From positions 1-56,984 of the forward strand of contig DDZZ01000026.1 of assembly GCA_002346535.1 (NCBI GenBank): 56,984 nucleotides of DNA, read 5' to 3'. Each line of letters begins with the position of its first letter. Within the stretch, counting starts at the first letter, position 1. This stretch comes from Opitutales bacterium UBA2995 (GTDB taxonomy: Bacteria > Verrucomicrobiota > Verrucomicrobiia > Opitutales > UBA2995). This document shows positions 8,904-18,410 of this stretch, one piece after another. A program made the position numbers and the translations under genes. The notes under the pieces are model-generated. The model was not told the origin of the DNA. It saw only the letters and a list, made by a program, of their open reading frames with translations, and made no database searches.

Positions 8904-10307
8904 ATGCGCCTCCGTTTCGTTGCTCCTGTTGTCTTTCTTAGTTTGGCATTTAATATGGGCGCTCATTCTAAGGCCCCGAACATTTTGTTCTTTTTTGCCG
9001 ATGATCAGCGCAATGATACTCTCGGAGTTGAGGGGCATCCAATTGTCAAAACTCCGACCATTGATCGCCTGGCCAATGAAGGAGTGCGATTTACCAACAG
9101 TTTTGTAAGCCACTCTATTTGTTGGGTGAGCCGAACTTCCATCCTCTGCGGCCTAACGGCACGTTCGTTTGGTGAACCAGCATCGCCGGATGCTGCCCGA
9201 CCCGATGCCGTGAACACTTTGTATACAGATTTACTTCGGGGGGCGGGTTATCGCACGGGATTTTACGGAAAATGGCATGCTAAAATGTCGCGAGATTATC
9301 GGCCCGAGGATCATTTTGATGAATATGAGCGAATTTTTAGGAACCCATTTTTTCACAAGCAGCCGGACGGTTCGCTACGCCATACTACTGAGCTCATCGC
9401 CGATGGTGGAATCCGTTTTCTGAAATCCCAGTCCAAGGATCAGCCCTTTCAATTAAACCTCTGGTTTAACGTAGCCCATGCTGAAGACCGGGATAGGCGA
9501 CCGGGCAACGGGCACTTTCCCTGTCCCAAAGCAGTGGATGGCATGTACGAGGACCAAATAATGCCGGAGCCACGGCTGAATGATCCGGCTATCTACGAAA
9601 AACATCCGGACTTTCTCAAGCAGGGGGTCAACCGGGAGCGCTTTTTTTGGCGCTGGGATACTCCTGAAAAATATCAGGCCAACATGCGGGCTTATTTTCG
9701 CATGTTGAGCGGGCTCGACCAGGCAATCGCCCGAGTCTTAAAAGTACTGAAAGAAGAAGGTCTCTCCGATAACACCATCGTCGTTTACTCTGCAGACAAC
9801 GGCTATTACATGGGGGATCGGGGGTTCGCAGGTAAGTGGACCCATTATGAGCAATCCATCCGCGTGCCATTGATTATTTATGACCCTCGTTACAAAGGTG
9901 GAAAAGTGATTCCTTTATTTGCGCTGAATCTTGATTTGCCGGTTACATTTTTGACTTGGGCCGGAGTCACCGTTCCCGATCGATATCAAGGATTAGATCT
10001 CTCTGGTTTTGTGAATGGCCAAACTCCCAAATCCTGGCGCACCGTAACCTTTCACGAGCATGTGGGGCTTCGCCCAAATCACTCCTGGGAAGGCATTCGG
10101 GATCGGCGTTTTAAATATGCCCGGTATTTTGACCAGGAGGGCCCATACGAATTCCTGCACGACTTGAGGAATGATCCTGATGAGCTGGTCAACCTGGCCG
10201 AAAATCCTGCCTACAAAATGGAGCTAGAAGCCATGCGATTGCGAACGGATATTACAGTCGATGCTTATGGTGGCCCACTTCGATCCATAGCTTCCTCAAA
10301 AAGATAA
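8904..10307 (+). CDS. Secreted sulfatase with an atypical CWVSR motif
   Basis: A 467-residue sulfatase. The ATG at 8904 gives a clean signal peptide (about 1-23); an in-frame ATG at 8859 would add 15 polar residues. The metal motif is ADDQ at 32-35. The site that should become formylglycine is Cys73 within CWVSR, so Val replaces the Pro (sometimes Ala) of the usual CxPxR core. GKWHAK and a late SADNGYYMGDRG motif are retained, so the rest of the active site looks intact. It is followed 16 nt later by an FG-GAP lipoprotein gene. Activity depends on whether the local maturation enzyme accepts Val. Confidence 0.88.
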   Translation: MRLRFVAPVVFLSLAFNMGAHSKAPNILFFFADDQRNDTLGVEGHPIVKTPTIDRLANEGVRFTNSFVSHSICWVSRTSILCGLTARSFGEPASPDAARPDAVNTLYTDLLRGAGYRTGFYGKWHAKMSRDYRPEDHFDEYERIFRNPFFHKQPDGSLRHTTELIADGGIRFLKSQSKDQPFQLNLWFNVAHAEDRDRRPGNGHFPCPKAVDGMYEDQIMPEPRLNDPAIYEKHPDFLKQGVNRERFFWRWDTPEKYQANMRAYFRMLSGLDQAIARVLKVLKEEGLSDNTIVVYSADNGYYMGDRGFAGKWTHYEQSIRVPLIIYDPRYKGGKVIPLFALNLDLPVTFLTWAGVTVPDRYQGLDLSGFVNGQTPKSWRTVTFHEHVGLRPNHSWEGIRDRRFKYARYFDQEGPYEFLHDLRNDPDELVNLAENPAYKMELEAMRLRTDITVDAYGGPLRSIASSKR

Positions 10308-10323
10308 ATTTTAATCAAGAAAC

Positions 10324-11547
10324 ATGAAATTACTTATATTGCCGTTAACTGTTGTATTAATTTTACTGGCTGGCTGTTCCGGAAATTCTCGGAGCGAAAG
10401 TGAGATCATATGGACTGTGAAAAGATTGGCTCAAGATGCCAACGAAGGCATTGCTATTGCAGACTTCAATGGCGATGGCTTGCCCGATATCGCTGCGGGA
10501 AGAAACTGGTACCCAGCTCCTGAATACATTCCTCATCCAGTTCGTTCCTTTGATGACTGGAATGGCTACGTGGAATCCAATGGCGACTTCGCCTACGATG
10601 TGAATAAGGACGGTCTTATGGATATCGTGTCTGGTTCCTTTTTGCCTACCGAAGTTTATTGGTTCGAAAATCCGGGTCCCGATAAACTGACTTTAGGGCA
10701 CATGTTTATAAAGCACTACTTGACCGACACCGGCTATTCCAGGAACGAGGCCACCATGATGCATGATATCGACGGAGACGGTTCTCCTGAGTGGATCACA
10801 AATAGCTATGATGTGAACAATGCAATGGCTGTTTGGTCTTTTTCCTCTGAGGAGCGGGAGGTTAAGGTGCGAAAAGGCAATCAGGTTGTTACAGAGAAAA
10901 AATGGATGCCTACCTTAAAAAAGCACCTCATCGGCGAATCGGGGAACGGTCACGGAATGGCATTTGGCGATATCAATGGAGATGGACGTGAAGATATCAT
11001 GGTGGGAATGGGTTGGTATGAAAGGCCAGAGGGTGATCCGATGTCTCAGCTTTGGATTTGGCACCCTCATGGTGGGGATAACTGGCATGCTTCCGTCCCA
11101 AGTCTGGTGCGCGACCTGAATGGTGATGGCATCAATGACGTGGTTTGGGGAAAGGGGCATGATTTCGGTCTGTTCTGGTGGGAAGGATTGGGCATTGATG
11201 ACAAAGGACAGCCTCAATGGAAAGAACACTTGATCGACGATTCCTTTTCACAACCGCACGCGCTCCATTGGGCGGATATTGACGGAGATGGAGTAGACGA
11301 ACTAATAACGGGAAAACGTTTTTTTGCGCACAATGGGGGGGATCCCGGTGGTTTGGAACTGCCTGAGGTTTATTATTATGAATGGAACAAGGGAACCAAT
11401 ACCTTCGAAAGGCATACGATCAATGATTCAGGAGAGGTTGGGATTGGATTGCAGATCCGCACCCATGATCTCGACGGGGATGGTGACTTGGATATCGCCC
11501 TTGCCGGTAAATCAGGCACCCATTTGCTATTTAATCAAAGAAGGTAG
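10324..11547 (+). CDS. FG-GAP/VCBS-repeat beta-propeller lipoprotein
   Basis: The 407-residue protein has a lipobox (LLAGC, Cys18), so it is probably a lipid-anchored surface or periplasmic protein. It carries about seven calcium-loop repeats of the form DxNGDGxxDI: DFNGDGLPDIAAG, DVNKDGLMDIVSG, DIDGDGSPEW, DINGDGREDIMVG, DLNGDGINDVVWG, DIDGDGVDELITG and DLDGDGDLDIALAG. Seven repeats suit a seven-bladed propeller of the FG-GAP type. No enzymatic motif is visible. Lying between sulfatase genes in the same operon, it may bind the sulfated substrate or hold enzymes at the surface; this is inference. Confidence 0.88.
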   Translation: MKLLILPLTVVLILLAGCSGNSRSESEIIWTVKRLAQDANEGIAIADFNGDGLPDIAAGRNWYPAPEYIPHPVRSFDDWNGYVESNGDFAYDVNKDGLMDIVSGSFLPTEVYWFENPGPDKLTLGHMFIKHYLTDTGYSRNEATMMHDIDGDGSPEWITNSYDVNNAMAVWSFSSEEREVKVRKGNQVVTEKKWMPTLKKHLIGESGNGHGMAFGDINGDGREDIMVGMGWYERPEGDPMSQLWIWHPHGGDNWHASVPSLVRDLNGDGINDVVWGKGHDFGLFWWEGLGIDDKGQPQWKEHLIDDSFSQPHALHWADIDGDGVDELITGKRFFAHNGGDPGGLELPEVYYYEWNKGTNTFERHTINDSGEVGIGLQIRTHDLDGDGDLDIALAGKSGTHLLFNQRR

Positions 11548-11565
11548 TATTAGCGATTCAATTTG

Positions 11566-12945
11566 ATGCATACCCTTAGGCATTATTTCGCTGGCACTCT
11601 TGGAATCCTCTGTTTTCTAAGCCTGACTCAAACTGTTATTGCCCAAAATACGCATCCCAACCTGCTGGTAATCATGACGGATGATCAGGGATTTGCCGAC
11701 GTTGGTTTTAACGGATGCGAAGATATTCCTACCCCTGGTTTGGATCGCATTGCCGCGGAAGGTGTTCGATTTACGAATGGGTATGTTACGCATCCTTATT
11801 GCTCTCCCAGTCGGGCCGCCTTTATCACGGGTCGATATCAGGGACGATTTGGATACCATCGCAATCCGACCCTCAATCCCTTCGACGACATGGCCGGTTT
11901 ACCGCTTGAGGAGGAAAACGTTGCTGAAATCCTTAAGAAAGTGGGTTACCACAGTGGTATTATTGGCAAGTGGCACTTGGGGACACATCCCAAGTTTAGA
12001 CCTAATGTAAGGGGATTTCATGAGTTTTATGGCTTCGTTGCTGGGGGCCATCGCTACTTTCCTGAGGACCTGACTTATCCCGATATCGAGTCGGTGGACC
12101 GTAGAGGTGCCTGGTACAATACGAAGCTTCTGCGTAACGAAACGCGTATTGAGACCGACGAATACCTGACCGATGAGTTGTCCCACGAAGCGGTAGATTT
12201 TATTAAACGTAACCGGACCAAGCCATTCTTCTTATTTCTGTCTTACAACGCGCCTCACACGCCCATGCAAGCCAGTCAAAAGTACCTCGATCGGTTTGAG
12301 CACATCGATGACCCATTGCGTCGGACCTATGCAGCCATGATGAGCGCAATCGACGATGGGGCAGGGCGCGTTTTGGATACTTTGGATGAGTTGCAGCTTG
12401 CCGAAAAAACTCTCGTGTTTTATCTATCCGACAATGGTGGCGCCAGAAATAACGGTTCTTTTAATACACCCCTAAGAGGCTATAAGGGCGATGTTTATGA
12501 CGGCGGGATTCGAGTTCCATTTGCCTTTCGATGGACTGGGAATATTGAAGGAGGCCGTGACTTTAATCACCTTGTAAGCTCCATGGATATTCTTGCGACA
12601 ATTGTCGGTCTGACTGGTGTTGAGATCGCCGAGGATCGTCCATTGGACGGAGTAAATTTGATCCCTTATTTAAAAGACGAAAGAAAGGGTGCGCCTCACG
12701 ACCAACTGTTTTGGGTAGAATTTGACTGGGGTAACAATGGAGTTCGCTCAGGGAACAACAAGTTAGTTCATTTCGAGGATACTAAAAAAACTGAGCTGTA
12801 CCAAATTTCCAACGACATCAATGAGTCGCAAAATCTTTCTGAAAATAATCCCTCCGAAACAAAAAAAATGGAGGAAGCTTTAAGCATCTGGAGAAACCAA
12901 CTGATCGATCCCATTTTCGATCGGTTGGGAACCTGGGATCCGTAA
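11566..12945 (+). CDS. Secreted sulfatase
   Basis: A 459-residue sulfatase; the ATG at 11566 is taken rather than the TTG one codon earlier. A signal peptide ends near AQ at 27-28. TDDQGFADVG is at 38-47, the formylglycine motif CSPSR begins at Cys79, and GKWHLG is present. The late motif is LSDNGGARNNGS. Its TDDQGF...SDNGG pattern resembles arylsulfatase A/N-acetylgalactosamine-sulfatase-like members. It is the last gene of the tctCB-tctA-sulfatase-FG-GAP series, 18 nt after the FG-GAP gene. No terminator was recognised after it. Confidence 0.92.
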   Translation: MHTLRHYFAGTLGILCFLSLTQTVIAQNTHPNLLVIMTDDQGFADVGFNGCEDIPTPGLDRIAAEGVRFTNGYVTHPYCSPSRAAFITGRYQGRFGYHRNPTLNPFDDMAGLPLEEENVAEILKKVGYHSGIIGKWHLGTHPKFRPNVRGFHEFYGFVAGGHRYFPEDLTYPDIESVDRRGAWYNTKLLRNETRIETDEYLTDELSHEAVDFIKRNRTKPFFLFLSYNAPHTPMQASQKYLDRFEHIDDPLRRTYAAMMSAIDDGAGRVLDTLDELQLAEKTLVFYLSDNGGARNNGSFNTPLRGYKGDVYDGGIRVPFAFRWTGNIEGGRDFNHLVSSMDILATIVGLTGVEIAEDRPLDGVNLIPYLKDERKGAPHDQLFWVEFDWGNNGVRSGNNKLVHFEDTKKTELYQISNDINESQNLSENNPSETKKMEEALSIWRNQLIDPIFDRLGTWDP

Positions 12946-13434
12946 ATCTACCAATGAAAAGTATTAAGCCTATCTTCACCCTCATGGGAGTCCAGTTGCT
13001 TCCACTTTATCCTTTAGAGTTTTCGAAATTATCCAACCAACTGGATAAATCGGAAATAAGCCTAGCTTTGGAACTTTTCTAGTATCCAAAACTAGCTTAG
13101 TAAAATCGACTAATACGCTATCATCATATTTTTTCCGATTGTTCATAGTTTGCGACATCTATGTTTTTGCTAAAAGGATGAAAAATCCTATAACCGTTTG
13201 CCTGTTTCCCATTAGGAAGTGATTTCTTGCAAGGATAGGATCTTATAAAGTTTGGTAATCTTTACTTTTCTATTAATTCTGCAAACCGGTCGCTTGCTAT
13301 GAACTCCCAGGCAATTGATCTCAGAAGAGCCTCATTGCTCCATTTCCCCTTAATTTCATTCTTTGTTCACCGAACAGATGCCCGTGTTTATATGAGATGA
13401 CTGTTAATATGAATTGGCTGGTTGAAATCTGTAG
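12946..13434. other. Gene-poor spacer between convergent genes
   Basis: No firm gene is seen. A 42-codon frame at 12954-13082 (+) begins MKSIKPIFTLMGV but has no recognisable relatives. On the minus strand, 13262-13364 is open and ends KWSNEALLRSIAWEF...ELIEK then TAA, which reads like a protein C-terminus. It has no start and could be a short gene remnant. Base composition is more A/T rich than the flanking genes. Confidence 0.4.
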
Positions 13435-14352
13435 TCAAATGCCGAATACACGATCCATTTGACCGGAAATTGTTTTTAGTACTTCAATATCTCCGCCTTT
13501 GACCTCGGCTGCGACCCAGCCGTAGTAGTTGATTTCGGCCAGGGCTTTTCGAACGCCTGCAAAATCGATATCACCTTCTCCTATGGCCATAAATTTGTTT
13601 TGTTTCCTGGAGAACCCTTTGACATCAAGTTTGACCACTCGTTTCCCGAGTTGTCTGATCCAGTCGCCCATGGATCCGTATTTCCAATGATTTCCAATGT
13701 CGAATTGCATACCAACCCAGGGCGAGCTGAATGCGTCCACGAATTTTGCCAAAGCATCTGCTGTTTGATTCGAATCACCATCGTGGTCGTAGTGCATTTG
13801 GTTCCAGACGTTTTCTACAGCAATAATTACCCCCAACTCAGCGGCCAGAGGTACTGCCTTACTTATATTTTCAATGCACCGTTCGTTGATGACTTCTGGG
13901 CTTCCGTCTTCGCCTTTACCCACTACCAATAGGCAGGTGTGACCTCCTACGGCACGTGTATCGCGAAGGGCTTGTTTAAGCAGTCTCAAGGCCTTGGCCC
14001 TTATATCCGCATCCGGACTAGAATGTCGGATTTTCCAATGGGTGCTACCAACAGTTCCATCGACGGGGATGCCGGAATCGGCGATTGCCCGGTGGGTTTC
14101 TTCAATATCCATTCCGGGGGAGTTCATCTCTACTCCCTGGAATCCGGCTTCCCTCGCCGCCTTGAATTTTTCACTCAGGTTACCTACCACTTTTATCATG
14201 CCAATTTTCAGGGTCTTGTAGAGTCTTCCCGTCAGTGGATGGCTAATTTTTGCGTGACGAGAACCTGAAGAAAGATCCGGAATTAGGCTGTATGCTCCCA
14301 AAGTGGATGAGACTTGTATGAATCGGCGACGGTTTAATAGGGGATGTTTCAT
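13435..14352 (-). CDS. Tat-exported sugar phosphate isomerase/epimerase-like TIM-barrel protein
   Basis: The ATG at 14352 gives a 305-residue protein starting MKHPLLNRRRFIQVSS, a twin-arginine signal; the longer frame from 14394 only adds 14 residues. The mature part shows the xylose-isomerase-like TIM-barrel pattern: GFQGVEMNS, a central VAVENVW-like strand (IIAVENVWNQ), MQFDIGNHW, and a C-terminal YYGWVAAEVKGGD. The Glu, Asp/His and Glu residues of these strands are the usual metal ligands. Many Verrucomicrobia and Planctomycetes export such proteins, and their substrates are mostly unknown. The gene is single and convergent with the sulfatase operon. Confidence 0.85.
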   Translation of the reverse strand: MKHPLLNRRRFIQVSSTLGAYSLIPDLSSGSRHAKISHPLTGRLYKTLKIGMIKVVGNLSEKFKAAREAGFQGVEMNSPGMDIEETHRAIADSGIPVDGTVGSTHWKIRHSSPDADIRAKALRLLKQALRDTRAVGGHTCLLVVGKGEDGSPEVINERCIENISKAVPLAAELGVIIAVENVWNQMHYDHDGDSNQTADALAKFVDAFSSPWVGMQFDIGNHWKYGSMGDWIRQLGKRVVKLDVKGFSRKQNKFMAIGEGDIDFAGVRKALAEINYYGWVAAEVKGGDIEVLKTISGQMDRVFGI

Positions 14353-14573
14353 GCTCGAAAGGATCCTATGAAATTTTCCACGAATCAATGCCAAATCCGT
14401 GTTGATCCACCATGGAATCCAAATTGTATGTACCGCTCACAAGCTTGATTCAGTAAGTTGTGAAGAAAAAGTGAATTAAACGCTGAACCAAAGAAGATTA
14501 TGCTTTAACCGCTGGTATGATCTTGCTATATTCTAAAGTTTGATTTCGAGAACGATTCTTCAAATTTATATCT

Positions 14574-16259
14574 ATGTCCGCCTCTAATACTGATCAACAA
14601 CGCGAGATGATTCTCGCCGCTCAACAGGAAGGCAAAGGTGCTACCTACCGCACATACGCCAAACTGTCTGGTCCTGGATGGCTACAGGGTGCCATTACTC
14701 TCGGGGGCGGCTCTCTCGCCGGCAGTTTATATTTGGGAATTATCGGCGGCTATGAGCTTATGTGGCTTCAACCGCTCATGATGATCTTTGGTATCGTTAT
14801 GTTGAGCGCTATTGCCTATGTGACCTTGTCTACCGGTGAACGGCCGCTGGCAGCCCTTAACAAACATGTGAATCCTGTCCTCGGTTGGGGCTGGGCCATT
14901 GCGACCCTCATGGCCAATATGGTTTGGGCTATGCCTCAATTCTCGCTTGGAACAGCGGCCATGCGGCAAAACCTGGGAATATTTCCTTTCGTTGGCGGCG
15001 AGTACATTTGTGCGATTCTTCTCTTTGCTGTCGGAGTGTATGTCGTATGGCTCTATGATGCCAGCGCCAGAGGCTACAAGATTTTTGATGTGCTTCTCAA
15101 AGTCATGGTTGGATTGGTTGTAATTAGCTTTTTTCTGGTGGTGGCAGTCTTGGCGACGAGCAGTGGTGGCCTGCCCTGGGGCAAAATCTTAGTCGGATTT
15201 ATCCCCAACCCGGGTCTTATTTTCGAACCTGCATCATCCCTTGCAGGCTATGTGGCCGAATCATCTGGCTCAGAGTTCTGGCATACTGAGATCGTATCGG
15301 CCCAACGGGATAGGATTGTCGCGGCTGCAGCCACTGCGGTCGGGATCAATATGACTTTTTTGCTTCCTTATTCCATTATGAAACGTGGTTGGGATAAGCA
15401 TTTTACCGGTTTGGCGCGCTTCGATCTGGCGACTGGATTGTTTGTGCCATTTTTGCTGGCCACCAGTTGTGTAGTAATTGCTGCAGCGACTCAATTCCAT
15501 GCTGAACCTGAGCCTGGACTAATTGAAGTGCATTCTAGTGCGACTGTTGCCGAGGTTTCGCCAAAGCTGGTTGTCGCCTATGAAGGGAATCTAGGCAAAA
15601 TGCTGGCTGCAACTGGACGTGAAGCGACTCCAGAAGTGATGGCTGCGTTGCCCGAGGCCGATCGCATTCTCGCTGCTACCTTGATTCAGCGGGACGCATT
15701 TGCACTAGCCAATTCCCTGGAGAAGTTGGCCGGATCCGGTCTCTCGCAATTGCTGTTCGGGGTTGGCGTACTTGGAATGGCTGTATCCACGATTATCATA
15801 CTCATGCTGATCAACGGATTTGTAGTCTGTGAGATGGCAGGTAAACCCTCGGAAGGCAGACTATACCAGATCGGTTGTTTCCTTCCCGCAGTGTCAGGTG
15901 CACTCGGTGCGCTATTCCTTTGGTCAGGCAAGGCCCAATTTTACCTCGCAGTACCGACCAGTCGATTTGGGATGGTGCTTCTTCCAATAGCTTATATCGC
16001 CTTCTTTTTCCTGATGAATAATAAGAAGCTGTTGGGCAACGCCATTCCTCAGGGAGCGTCCAAAGTATGGTGGAATGTCCTTATGGTCATTGCTGTTTTC
16101 CTGGCGCTTGCAGGTGCTGCCATTTCGATCTTCAACGATAAGGCTACAATCCCCGGAACGGGTATTGCCTTCAAGACGATCGGTCTGACGGTATTCGGCA
16201 TCCTGTTTGTATTGGCGATCATTCTCCATTTCAAAGGCAAGTCTTCCTCATCCGGTTAG
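14574..16259 (+). CDS. Nramp-related membrane transporter lacking the metal-site motifs
   Basis: A 561-residue protein with about 11-12 membrane helices. The GPGWLQGAITLGGGS segment near residue 33, the RGW...GLARFDLATGLFVPF region near 275-290 and the general spacing match the Nramp family. However, the canonical TM1 motif DPGN is replaced by a GGGS-like sequence and the TM6 MPH motif is missing (LLPYSIMKRG instead). The natural substrate is therefore unlikely to be a typical divalent metal. A hydrophilic insert of about 80 residues lies between helices in the second half (about 305-385). It stands alone on its strand, and no regulator was seen beside it. Confidence 0.8.
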   Translation: MSASNTDQQREMILAAQQEGKGATYRTYAKLSGPGWLQGAITLGGGSLAGSLYLGIIGGYELMWLQPLMMIFGIVMLSAIAYVTLSTGERPLAALNKHVNPVLGWGWAIATLMANMVWAMPQFSLGTAAMRQNLGIFPFVGGEYICAILLFAVGVYVVWLYDASARGYKIFDVLLKVMVGLVVISFFLVVAVLATSSGGLPWGKILVGFIPNPGLIFEPASSLAGYVAESSGSEFWHTEIVSAQRDRIVAAAATAVGINMTFLLPYSIMKRGWDKHFTGLARFDLATGLFVPFLLATSCVVIAAATQFHAEPEPGLIEVHSSATVAEVSPKLVVAYEGNLGKMLAATGREATPEVMAALPEADRILAATLIQRDAFALANSLEKLAGSGLSQLLFGVGVLGMAVSTIIILMLINGFVVCEMAGKPSEGRLYQIGCFLPAVSGALGALFLWSGKAQFYLAVPTSRFGMVLLPIAYIAFFFLMNNKKLLGNAIPQGASKVWWNVLMVIAVFLALAGAAISIFNDKATIPGTGIAFKTIGLTVFGILFVLAIILHFKGKSSSSG

Positions 16260-16382
16260 ATTCATTAATCAACCCCCTTTAAGAGATCTCTGGATCTATA
16301 ATTTGTTTCATTCATGCCCAGGTTTTTGAAACTTTCGGACCTTGGATGAGTCTTGGTTTAATAATCTTTTCCTCTATTCGAT

Positions 16383-18299
16383 ATGAAAATTCCGCATTCC
16401 TCTATCCTGTTTAAAATTGTACTCTTTTCTATTGGTATTCTGATTTTCGCTTCGTGTGCAAAAAAGCCAGGTTCGGAAATAATCCCGGCAGATGTCCCTC
16501 GTTATTCTATTGAACAGTTTTATGAAAACCTTTCCCTCACCGGAGGCGCATTTTCACCGAATGAGACCAAGTTGCTCGTAAGCAGTAATGAGTCAGGAAT
16601 CTATAATCTATACGAAATTGATTTGGCTGACTCCTCCATGGAGCAACTGACATTCTCCAATACCGAACCGCTTTTTGCCATCGATTATGTTTTGTCGACC
16701 GGAGAAATCCTATATTCGGCTGATCACGGTGGAGATGAGAATGACCATATTTTCCTTCGCTATAAATCGGGTAAATGGAAAGATCTTACACCGGGTGAAA
16801 ACATAAAGACGGCTTTCGCTGGATGGTCCGAAGACAAACAATCGTTTTTTTATAGGTCAAATAAAAGAGATCCCAAGTACTTTGACCTTTTTGAAATGGA
16901 AACGGAAACCTGGAAGTCTTCCCTTATCTACCAACAAGACGATGAATTAGCAGTGGTTGGCGTCTCCAAGGATGGGTCCAAAGTCGTGTTGTCTCATCCG
17001 ATTACCACCAGCGAATACAAGCTCTATATAAGGAAAGCTTCCAATGGAGATTTAGTGGAGGTTTCGGAGTCTGATAAACCTGGCGCCTATTATAGTTTCG
17101 GTTTCAACAATGATGGCTCGAGCTTCTTCTACTCTACAGATGTTGGGGGAGAATTTCAGGCCCTGTACCGTTTTGATGTGGCTTCAGGAGAAAGGGAGAA
17201 GGTTTATGAAACGGATTGGGATATTCGATCCAGCTATCTTTCGGAGAATGAAAAGTTTCGGGTGATCTCAGTAAATGAGGACGGAAAGAACGTTCTCACC
17301 ATATTGGATAACTCAACCGGTCAGGAAGTCGAGATGCCCGAAGTTTCGGATGGTGATGTATTGAGTGTCTTAATATCGAACAGTGAAACAAAAATGAGAC
17401 TTCGTATCGGTACCTCGAGGTCACCGAGTGATTTTTATATTTACGAATTCGCCAATAAGGACCTGAAGCGGTTAACCAAGAGCTTGAATCCGGAGATTGA
17501 TCCCAACTACTTAGTGACTGCCGAAGTGGTTCGTTTCCCATCTTTTGATGGACTGGAAATTCCCGCTATCTACTACAAGCCCTTATACGCCTCTTCGGAA
17601 AATCGCGTACCTGCTCTTGTGTGGGTTCATGGGGGTCCCGGCGGACAAACACGTATGGGTTTTAATCAACTTATCCAATACTTGGTCAACCATGGATACG
17701 CGGTTCTTGGTGTGAATAATCGGGGCAGCAGCGGGTATGGAAAATCCTTCTACAAAATGGATGACCGAAACCATGGTGAGAAAGATTTGATGGACTGTAT
17801 TTACGGGAAAAAATACCTGCAGGGTCTCGACTATATTGATCCGGATCGCATCGGAATCATCGGGGGGTCTTACGGTGGATTTATGACCATGGCAGCCATG
17901 ACTTTACAGCCTGATGAGTTTAAGGTGGGGGTGAATATATTTGGTGTAACCAATTGGGTGAGAACGCTGAAGGCAATCCCGCCTCACTGGGAGATATTCA
18001 AAGATGCGCTTTATGCGGAAATGGGGGATCCCAATTCAGAGGAAGATTCCGAGCGTTTGCATCGAATTTCTCCGGTTTTCCATGGAGACAAGATCAAAGG
18101 TCCGGTGATGGTACTTCAGGGTACCAATGATATTCGAGTCCTTCAGGTGGAATCCGACGACTTGGTCGAAGCTATCCGGGCCAACGATGTTCCTGTGGAA
18201 TATGTCATTTTTCCCGATGAAGGTCATGGCTTCCTCAAAAAGGAAAACCAGATCAACGGATACGGGCAGATTAAGGCATTCCTCGACAAGTATCTCTAG
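16383..18299 (+). CDS. S9-family serine peptidase (prolyl oligopeptidase type), lipoprotein
   Basis: A 638-residue lipoprotein (lipobox FASC, Cys25) with an N-terminal beta-propeller of TolB-like repeats (about 45-400) and a C-terminal alpha/beta-hydrolase domain. The catalytic triad can be read as Ser496 in GGSYGG, Asp583 in TNDIRV and His615 in DEGHGF. The oxyanion-region motif WVHGGPGGQ and NNRGSSGYG are also present. It should cleave short peptides in the periplasm. It is convergent with the next gene, and the lipoprotein signal and the complete triad argue for an active enzyme. Confidence 0.93.
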   Translation: MKIPHSSILFKIVLFSIGILIFASCAKKPGSEIIPADVPRYSIEQFYENLSLTGGAFSPNETKLLVSSNESGIYNLYEIDLADSSMEQLTFSNTEPLFAIDYVLSTGEILYSADHGGDENDHIFLRYKSGKWKDLTPGENIKTAFAGWSEDKQSFFYRSNKRDPKYFDLFEMETETWKSSLIYQQDDELAVVGVSKDGSKVVLSHPITTSEYKLYIRKASNGDLVEVSESDKPGAYYSFGFNNDGSSFFYSTDVGGEFQALYRFDVASGEREKVYETDWDIRSSYLSENEKFRVISVNEDGKNVLTILDNSTGQEVEMPEVSDGDVLSVLISNSETKMRLRIGTSRSPSDFYIYEFANKDLKRLTKSLNPEIDPNYLVTAEVVRFPSFDGLEIPAIYYKPLYASSENRVPALVWVHGGPGGQTRMGFNQLIQYLVNHGYAVLGVNNRGSSGYGKSFYKMDDRNHGEKDLMDCIYGKKYLQGLDYIDPDRIGIIGGSYGGFMTMAAMTLQPDEFKVGVNIFGVTNWVRTLKAIPPHWEIFKDALYAEMGDPNSEEDSERLHRISPVFHGDKIKGPVMVLQGTNDIRVLQVESDDLVEAIRANDVPVEYVIFPDEGHGFLKKENQINGYGQIKAFLDKYL

Positions 18300-18410
18300 T
18301 TCATCTTTCTCAACATTCGGCGGCAGAGTAAGGATGCTCATGTACTACCGACAGACAGATAAACTGGTAGGGCGACAAGGCACGCGTTGCGCCGGTTTCT
18401 ACTTTCAGAT

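Noticed and set aside
12954..13082. 42-codon frame MKSIKPIFTLMGV after the sulfatase
   Set aside because: It may begin like a signal peptide, but no mature domain follows and no ribosome site is clear. It is mentioned only as part of the spacer.
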